Shown here: piece by piece, positions 5,402 to 9,229 of the stretch
Numbering within the stretch: position 1 is the first letter of the stretch
Layout of the letters: every line of letters starts with the position of its first letter
The notes under the pieces: generated by a model
The model's input: only the letters and a program-made list of their open reading frames with translations
The model's database searches: none
What the model was told of the DNA's origin: nothing
Source of the DNA: Yoonia sp.
GTDB lineage: Bacteria > Pseudomonadota > Alphaproteobacteria > Rhodobacterales > Rhodobacteraceae
DNA length: 9,229 bases
Assembly (NCBI GenBank): GCA_028822885.1
Contig: JAPKCP010000127.1
Span: 1 to 9,229 of the forward strand
Direction of reading: 5' to 3'
Program-made: the position numbers and the translations under genes

Positions 5402-6526
5402 CGATGTGACCGCAGCGGTCAGACCAACTTGGTCCAACCGCAGGTCTGCATCGAGCAATAAGCAATCAGCGATAGGCAAACCAATGATCCCCGACTTATC
5501 CGTCAGACCTATCGCATCAAACGGGTTGCTACGGCACATGCGTAAGGCCGTTTCCAAATCCACGCCGTAAGTCACCAGATTTTGCAGCGCCTCCAGCAAA
5601 GTCAGATGCGCCCCAGCCAATGACCCTTCGGAATTGACCAGCCGACCGTTTTGCAGCTGAATACTTTGCCCATAAAGGTCAAATTGCGAAGGCCCACCGA
5701 CAGTCGACATCGCATCCGACACAGCAATCATGCGGTGCGCTTTGGGGCGGGCACGAATGGCAAGAGCGACCATCATCGGATCGACGTGGATACCATCCGC
5801 GATGATTGAACACCACGCATCGCTCGCGATCGCAGCCCCCGTCACACCCGGCGTACGGTTCAACATCGGGGACATTGCGTTGAAGAGGTGCGTAAAACAG
5901 GTGGCTCCCGCAGCGACCAACGCCATCGTGTCAGCAGCGGTGGCATCACTATGACCAATCGACACGACCGCCCCCAAATCGCGCAATGCACTAACCTGTA
6001 CCGGCGTCGCCGACTCAGGCGCAACTGTTATCAGCGTCGCCAAACCAGCGTCGCGCAATGCCCGGACAAGCGTTAAGGTGTGCTCATCAAGCGGTCTGAT
6101 ATGCCGTTCTGCATGCGTGCCGCGCCGTAACGCAGCAATATGTGGTCCTTCAATATGCAAACCAATCACGCCGGGACTATTTTTTGCAGCAATGGCCGCC
6201 TCAACCGCCGCCTGCATCACGCTGGATGCGTCTGTGATCACCGTTGGTAGCAACGCTACAGTGCCAAAAGACCTGTGTGCGGCTGCAATCGTCTCAATTC
6301 CTGCCCGTGTTGGGGTCGTGTTCAACATCACACCACCGCCACCATTAACCTGAATATCAAAGAAGCCCGGCGTGAGCAGGCCTTTGTGATGTGTTGCGAC
6401 ATCAATTCTGGGCACGTCTTTGGTGGGTTTTAAGTCGATTACATGGTCTCCGCTGATGCAGACCGCGTGATCCGTCAGAAGACAAGAGCCATCAAAAACT
6501 TGATCTGCGGTGATCCACTGCATCAT
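5387..6526 (-). CDS. nagA: N-acetylglucosamine-6-phosphate deacetylase
   Basis: This 379-residue cytoplasmic amidohydrolase removes the acetyl group from an N-acetylhexosamine 6-phosphate, giving the hexosamine 6-phosphate and acetate. Family motifs appear in order: PGFFDIQVNGGGG (about 53-65), LHIEGPHI with metal ligand Glu126, SIGHSDA with His192, THLFNAM with His213, GIHVDP (245-250) and VSDAM with catalytic Asp271. Length is typical. It might act on GlcNAc-6-P, GalNAc-6-P (as AgaA) or both; sequence alone does not decide, and an AgaS-type gene two genes upstream makes GalNAc plausible. It starts with two ATG codons, the first inside the kinase stop (4-base ATGA overlap), with GGAAGG about 8 bases before it. 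It is the last gene of the operon, and its 3' end overlaps that of cutC by 15 bases, with no T-tailed terminator between. Confidence 0.93.
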   Translation of the reverse strand: MMQWITADQVFDGSCLLTDHAVCISGDHVIDLKPTKDVPRIDVATHHKGLLTPGFFDIQVNGGGGVMLNTTPTRAGIETIAAAHRSFGTVALLPTVITDASSVMQAAVEAAIAAKNSPGVIGLHIEGPHIAALRRGTHAERHIRPLDEHTLTLVRALRDAGLATLITVAPESATPVQVSALRDLGAVVSIGHSDATAADTMALVAAGATCFTHLFNAMSPMLNRTPGVTGAAIASDAWCSIIADGIHVDPMMVALAIRARPKAHRMIAVSDAMSTVGGPSQFDLYGQSIQLQNGRLVNSEGSLAGAHLTLLEALQNLVTYGVDLETALRMCRSNPFDAIGLTDKSGIIGLPIADCLLLDADLRLDQVGLTAAVTSSEAV

Positions 6527-7419
6527 GACCGCATGCCTTCCAATTGCTGACTGGCGTAAATGGCGGCACCTAACGCACCACTTGCATCACCGTGCTGGGC
6601 CTGCGTGATAATTGGCGGATCGGTGTTTGCCAGCAAATGGCCATCAAGCGTTAAAGCTAACTCTCCCTGCAGTCCATCAATCATGCCAAGGCCACCGCCA
6701 AGGACAATCATATCCGGGTCGCTCGTCCGAGTAATTACCCCAATCAACATTGCAGCAAGATCCAGCCACGCTTTGCGCACATCAGGGTGCTTTGTCAAAA
6801 TATCTTGTGTGGTCGCCGTCACGCCCGCAATCTGTTGGGCCAATCGCACAAGTCCTGGTCCTGCCAAATAAGTCTCAATACACGCCATCAATCCGCAGCC
6901 GCAGGGGATCAAGGGCAGGCCGTATTGTTCAACAAAACGCGCAGGCAGTGGCAAATGCCCGAATTCGCCGTGTTGCCCGTTCATATCGGGGACAATCTGA
7001 CCCTCGATCGCTTGCCCACCTGCGACACCTGTCCCGATTACTAGTCCGACGACGTTGCGGTGGCCTTTCCCAGCCCCCATCGCGGCCTCTGACAAAGTAA
7101 ACGCACGACAATCGTTGATAATCGCAATCTCGCGCCCAGTAGCGTGGCTTAAATCAGCGCCAAGCCGTTCGCCGGTAGCTGGCAAATTCGCGGTCAGCAT
7201 CACACCAGTACGCGGATTAATCAGGCCGGGTGTGCCCAGACCGATGGCTGTTAGTGCGGCTTGGTCTTCAAGCCATTTGATCTGTTGGGTAATTCCAGCA
7301 AGCATCGCGCCATATGACGTCGTTGATGTTGGAATACGATTGCGTGCAACTTCATTGAGGTCAGCGTCAAATACACGCGCTTCAATCTTCGTCCCACCCA
7401 GATCAATGCCACCAATCAT
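6523..7419 (-). CDS. nagK: ROK-family sugar kinase, probably N-acetylhexosamine kinase (NagK-like)
   Basis: This 298-residue kinase transfers phosphate from ATP to the 6-hydroxyl of a hexose, most likely GlcNAc (or another N-acetylhexosamine) taken up unphosphorylated by an ABC importer. The phosphate loop DLGGTK is at 6-11, the catalytic Asp at 103 in INDCRAFTLSEA, the second phosphate loop GTGVAGG at 129-135, the sugar-binding GEFGH at 151-155 and the zinc cysteines CGCGLMAC at 173-180. The run from GEFGHLPLP through the cysteine motif to ETYLAG parallels E. coli NagK, which favours GlcNAc over glucose. The zinc motif has Ala where the family has Gly just before the last Cys. It overlaps the AgaS-type gene by 4 bases (ATGA) and has no clear ribosome site, so coupled translation is likely. 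A broad-range glucokinase or mannokinase is the main alternative. Confidence 0.85.
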   Translation of the reverse strand: MIGGIDLGGTKIEARVFDADLNEVARNRIPTSTTSYGAMLAGITQQIKWLEDQAALTAIGLGTPGLINPRTGVMLTANLPATGERLGADLSHATGREIAIINDCRAFTLSEAAMGAGKGHRNVVGLVIGTGVAGGQAIEGQIVPDMNGQHGEFGHLPLPARFVEQYGLPLIPCGCGLMACIETYLAGPGLVRLAQQIAGVTATTQDILTKHPDVRKAWLDLAAMLIGVITRTSDPDMIVLGGGLGMIDGLQGELALTLDGHLLANTDPPIITQAQHGDASGALGAAIYASQQLEGMRS

Positions 7420-8474
7420 GAGGCAGCCGGAGGATAAAGCGTCACGCCTTCGACCACGCGGGTCAACGTGCCTTGGCCCACAAAAGGGTCATCAACATTC
7501 AACCCCATGCGGGCTGAAAGCACTGCAGCAATGACCTGCGCAGCGGCGGCTTGGACAACAGCTCCCCAAGTGTCATTGACGGCTGTGGGTTCAATTTCGG
7601 TTACAGTAATACCCGCAAATTGCACCCGCAATTCCGCAGCCAAGTCCCGGTCATATCGTGCAATCACAGGGTCGTTTGAGATCAGACAAAGCACATGCGT
7701 GTTCGGGGCGATGAACGACTTTGGCCCGTGGCGGAACCCCAACGCGCTGTCCCACAAAACGGGCGTCTTGCCAGCCGTAAGTTCCATAATCTTAAGCGCA
7801 GCTTCGCGGGCGGTATAACGCAAAGCACCTGATCCAGTGACAACCATGCGGTCGGGCAGGGCCATCTCATGGGCCAAAGTAGCAAAGCCCGCTAGCCGAT
7901 CTGTCAGACCCGCCGCAAGGCTCGCAAAGACATCAGCTGGTGGTTCAGGATCAAAAATCGTAAGGGCCGTCAACAGCATCGTCGTGTAGCTGCTGGTCAT
8001 TGCAAAGCCCTGATCATGGGTGGCATCCGGTAACACGATTGTCTTTTGGTGAATGGCAGGCCGTGTGGCCAGCGCACTTTGCGCGTTGCATGTGATGTTC
8101 AAACGCGGTGCATCAGGGCAAAGTGCGTCAAGCACGTTCAGAACGCCAATGGATTCAGCGCTATTGCCTGATCGTCCAAAGCTTACAACTAGTGGCTTTG
8201 CCGCCCCAAGAAACTGATGCGGTGCCGATACCAGATCGGTTGATGCGACTGATTTTAGGGGCAGATCGCTTGTCGTGGCCAAAGCAGCGGCAATGAAATC
8301 ACCAATATATGCGGACGTGCCAGCACCCGAAAACCACACCTCTGTCGCACCACTTGCAGCGATCCAAGCACGCAGCGCATCGCGTTGTGCAAGAACCTCT
8401 GCACCAAACTGCGTCCAGATCGCGGGCTGTGCGTGAATTTCGCGCCAAGTGTGCCATTGGGTGAGGTCTGTCAT
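7416..8474 (-). CDS. agaS: AgaS-family SIS deaminase/isomerase
   Basis: This 352-residue cytoplasmic enzyme has two SIS (sugar isomerase) domains. In the AgaS family it converts galactosamine-6-phosphate to tagatose-6-phosphate and ammonia. Marks of the family are SGAGTSAYIGD (49-59), TDLVSAP (79-85), SFGRSGNSAES (98-108), ITCN (127-130), PDATHDQGFAMTSSYT (149-164) in the first half, and ALKIMELTAG, LGFRHGPKS (245-253) and the C-terminal NVDDP...GTLTRVVEGV in the second. These separate it from GlmS and NagB. The ATG at 8474 sits inside the stop of the preceding SIS gene (4-base overlap), and no good ribosome site is visible. A true GalN-6-P route would also need a tagatose-6-phosphate kinase and a tagatose-bisphosphate aldolase, neither of which is in this window. 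Activity on GlcN-6-P or another aldosamine is possible. Confidence 0.85.
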   Translation of the reverse strand: MTDLTQWHTWREIHAQPAIWTQFGAEVLAQRDALRAWIAASGATEVWFSGAGTSAYIGDFIAAALATTSDLPLKSVASTDLVSAPHQFLGAAKPLVVSFGRSGNSAESIGVLNVLDALCPDAPRLNITCNAQSALATRPAIHQKTIVLPDATHDQGFAMTSSYTTMLLTALTIFDPEPPADVFASLAAGLTDRLAGFATLAHEMALPDRMVVTGSGALRYTAREAALKIMELTAGKTPVLWDSALGFRHGPKSFIAPNTHVLCLISNDPVIARYDRDLAAELRVQFAGITVTEIEPTAVNDTWGAVVQAAAAQVIAAVLSARMGLNVDDPFVGQGTLTRVVEGVTLYPPAAS

Positions 8475-9229
8475 GTCGTGCGGGTCACTTTCATTAGCGT
8501 TTTGGGGCTGTCGGGGTCAAACCCAAGCCGGTTCGCGGTCGCGTGTATGACCGGGTATAACTGGCAGAGCAATGCAGCAGCGCTTGCTGGCCCGCAAAGG
8601 TCGTCAACCGTGACTCGAACACGCAGGATCGTGGCACCCTCGGCCGCAAATCGGTCCTCTGCGGCTTTCAAACTGGGCTGACTGGCAGCGTCCCCTGCAT
8701 TCAGGCTTAGAACCGTGAGTGGTTTTGTGGAAAGCTGCAGGGGGCCGTGCAAAACCTCAGAAGCGGAATAAGCTTCGGCATGCAGTGCACAGGTTTCTTT
8801 CAATTTCAGGGCAACCTCTTGGGCGACCCCAAAACTACACTGTCGCCCCAGAACATAAATGTGTTGCGCGTCGGCGAGGGTCTTTGAAATCGTATCAGCA
8901 TCAGGCAGAGCAGGGATCCCTTTTGCGAAAATGGCCGCGGCGGCTGTGCATTCTTCCTTAAAGCTCGGGTCAATCGCGGCCAACAACGCCATCCCCGCGC
9001 CGATTGAGCCAACAACGGTCTTCGTCGCAGGCACGGCAAGTTCGCGGCCCGCCCCAACTGCAATCGTGCACTCACTTGCTGCTTCAACCTCGGACCCAGC
9101 GACATTGGTGATGGCTACGCAGCGCTTGGCCCCTTTTGCGCAGGCCACAAGGTCGTCACTCGCGCCCGATTGCGAAATCACAAGCGCCAAGGCGTCGCCC
9201 ATCGCCACGCCGTCGCCAAGTGAAAATAC
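8471..9229 (-). CDS. nagB-II: GlmS-type SIS deaminase (NagB-II-like), N-terminus missing
   Basis: The visible 252 residues are the C-terminal three quarters of an SIS-domain protein that runs off the right edge; the frame is open to base 9229. Family members of about 340 residues lack the glutaminase domain of GlmS and deaminate glucosamine-6-phosphate to fructose-6-phosphate and ammonia, replacing classical NagB. Seen here are VISQSGASDD in the first SIS domain, GRELAVPATKTV at its end, then EVALKLKETCALHAEAY and EVLHGPLQL in the second domain, and the closing DPDSPKTLMKVTRT that is typical of this group. The in-frame GTG at 9208 lies inside the conserved domain and is not a start. The stop overlaps the next gene by 4 bases. 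The missing part should hold the first phosphate-binding loop. A GlmS-like isomerase or a fructoselysine-type deglycase is less likely. Confidence 0.85.
   Translation of the reverse strand, partial: VFSLGDGVAMGDALALVISQSGASDDLVACAKGAKRCVAITNVAGSEVEAASECTIAVGAGRELAVPATKTVVGSIGAGMALLAAIDPSFKEECTAAAAIFAKGIPALPDADTISKTLADAQHIYVLGRQCSFGVAQEVALKLKETCALHAEAYSASEVLHGPLQLSTKPLTVLSLNAGDAASQPSLKAAEDRFAAEGATILRVRVTVDDLCGPASAAALLCQLYPVIHATANRLGFDPDSPKTLMKVTRTT

Noticed and set aside
7055..7534. Plus-strand open frame opposite the NagK and AgaS genes
   Set aside because: It spans the junction of two well-supported minus-strand genes, is rich in Arg, Ser and Pro, and has no recognisable domain.
1..9229. 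Defence system, CRISPR array, phage, insertion sequence or toxin-antitoxin pair
   Set aside because: No repeat array, transposase, integrase, terminal repeats or toxin-like small gene is visible; all gene space is taken up by sugar uptake and catabolism genes.

Overview
The window looks like a carbohydrate-catabolism island from an alphaproteobacterium, probably a marine Rhodobacterales (roseobacter-type) species. This rests on protein-level resemblance to rhizobial and roseobacter FrcBCA sugar transporters, on moderate GC with AT-rich control regions, and on dense operons with overlapping start and stop codons. The lineage is inferred, not proven. There are nine protein genes: eight complete, one cut by the right edge. 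I see no RNA genes, insertion sequences, CRISPR arrays or phage genes.

Layout from left to right. Positions 1-302 hold no convincing gene but contain one strong hairpin (about 114-152). A minus-strand ABC importer operon runs from 3290 down to 303: binding protein (frcB-like), permease (frcC-like), ATPase (frcA-like). A terminator-like hairpin lies between the binding protein and permease genes. An AT-rich control region (3291-3459) carries a TTGACA -35 box for the importer and an imperfect inverted repeat that is a good operator candidate. On the plus strand follow a ROK-family repressor (3460-4671) and a CutC-family TIM-barrel gene (4685-5401). They converge tail to tail, with a 15-base overlap, on a minus-strand amino-sugar operon that enters from the right edge. 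Its order is a GlmS-type SIS deaminase (NagB-II-like, partial), an AgaS-type SIS deaminase/isomerase, a NagK-like ROK kinase and a NagA deacetylase, each joined to the next by a 4-base ATGA overlap.

How the genes may work together (inference): the ABC system imports a sugar. The ROK kinase phosphorylates an N-acetylhexosamine at C6, NagA removes the acetyl group, and the two SIS proteins deaminate and isomerise the hexosamine-6-phosphates. The NagB-II type would give fructose-6-phosphate from GlcN-6-P, and the AgaS type tagatose-6-phosphate from GalN-6-P. The ROK repressor probably controls at least the divergent importer. The importer most resembles the fructose transporter FrcBCA, yet the adjoining enzymes are amino-sugar enzymes, so its substrate is open. 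No tagatose-6-phosphate kinase or aldolase is in view.

I found no clearly new type of system. The points most worth a second look are the pairing of two different SIS deaminases, the CutC homologue with an altered signature inside an amino-sugar locus, the ROK repressor that lacks the family's zinc motif, and the RNA-level features (intercistronic hairpin, five-codon coupling ORF, overlapping convergent 3' ends).
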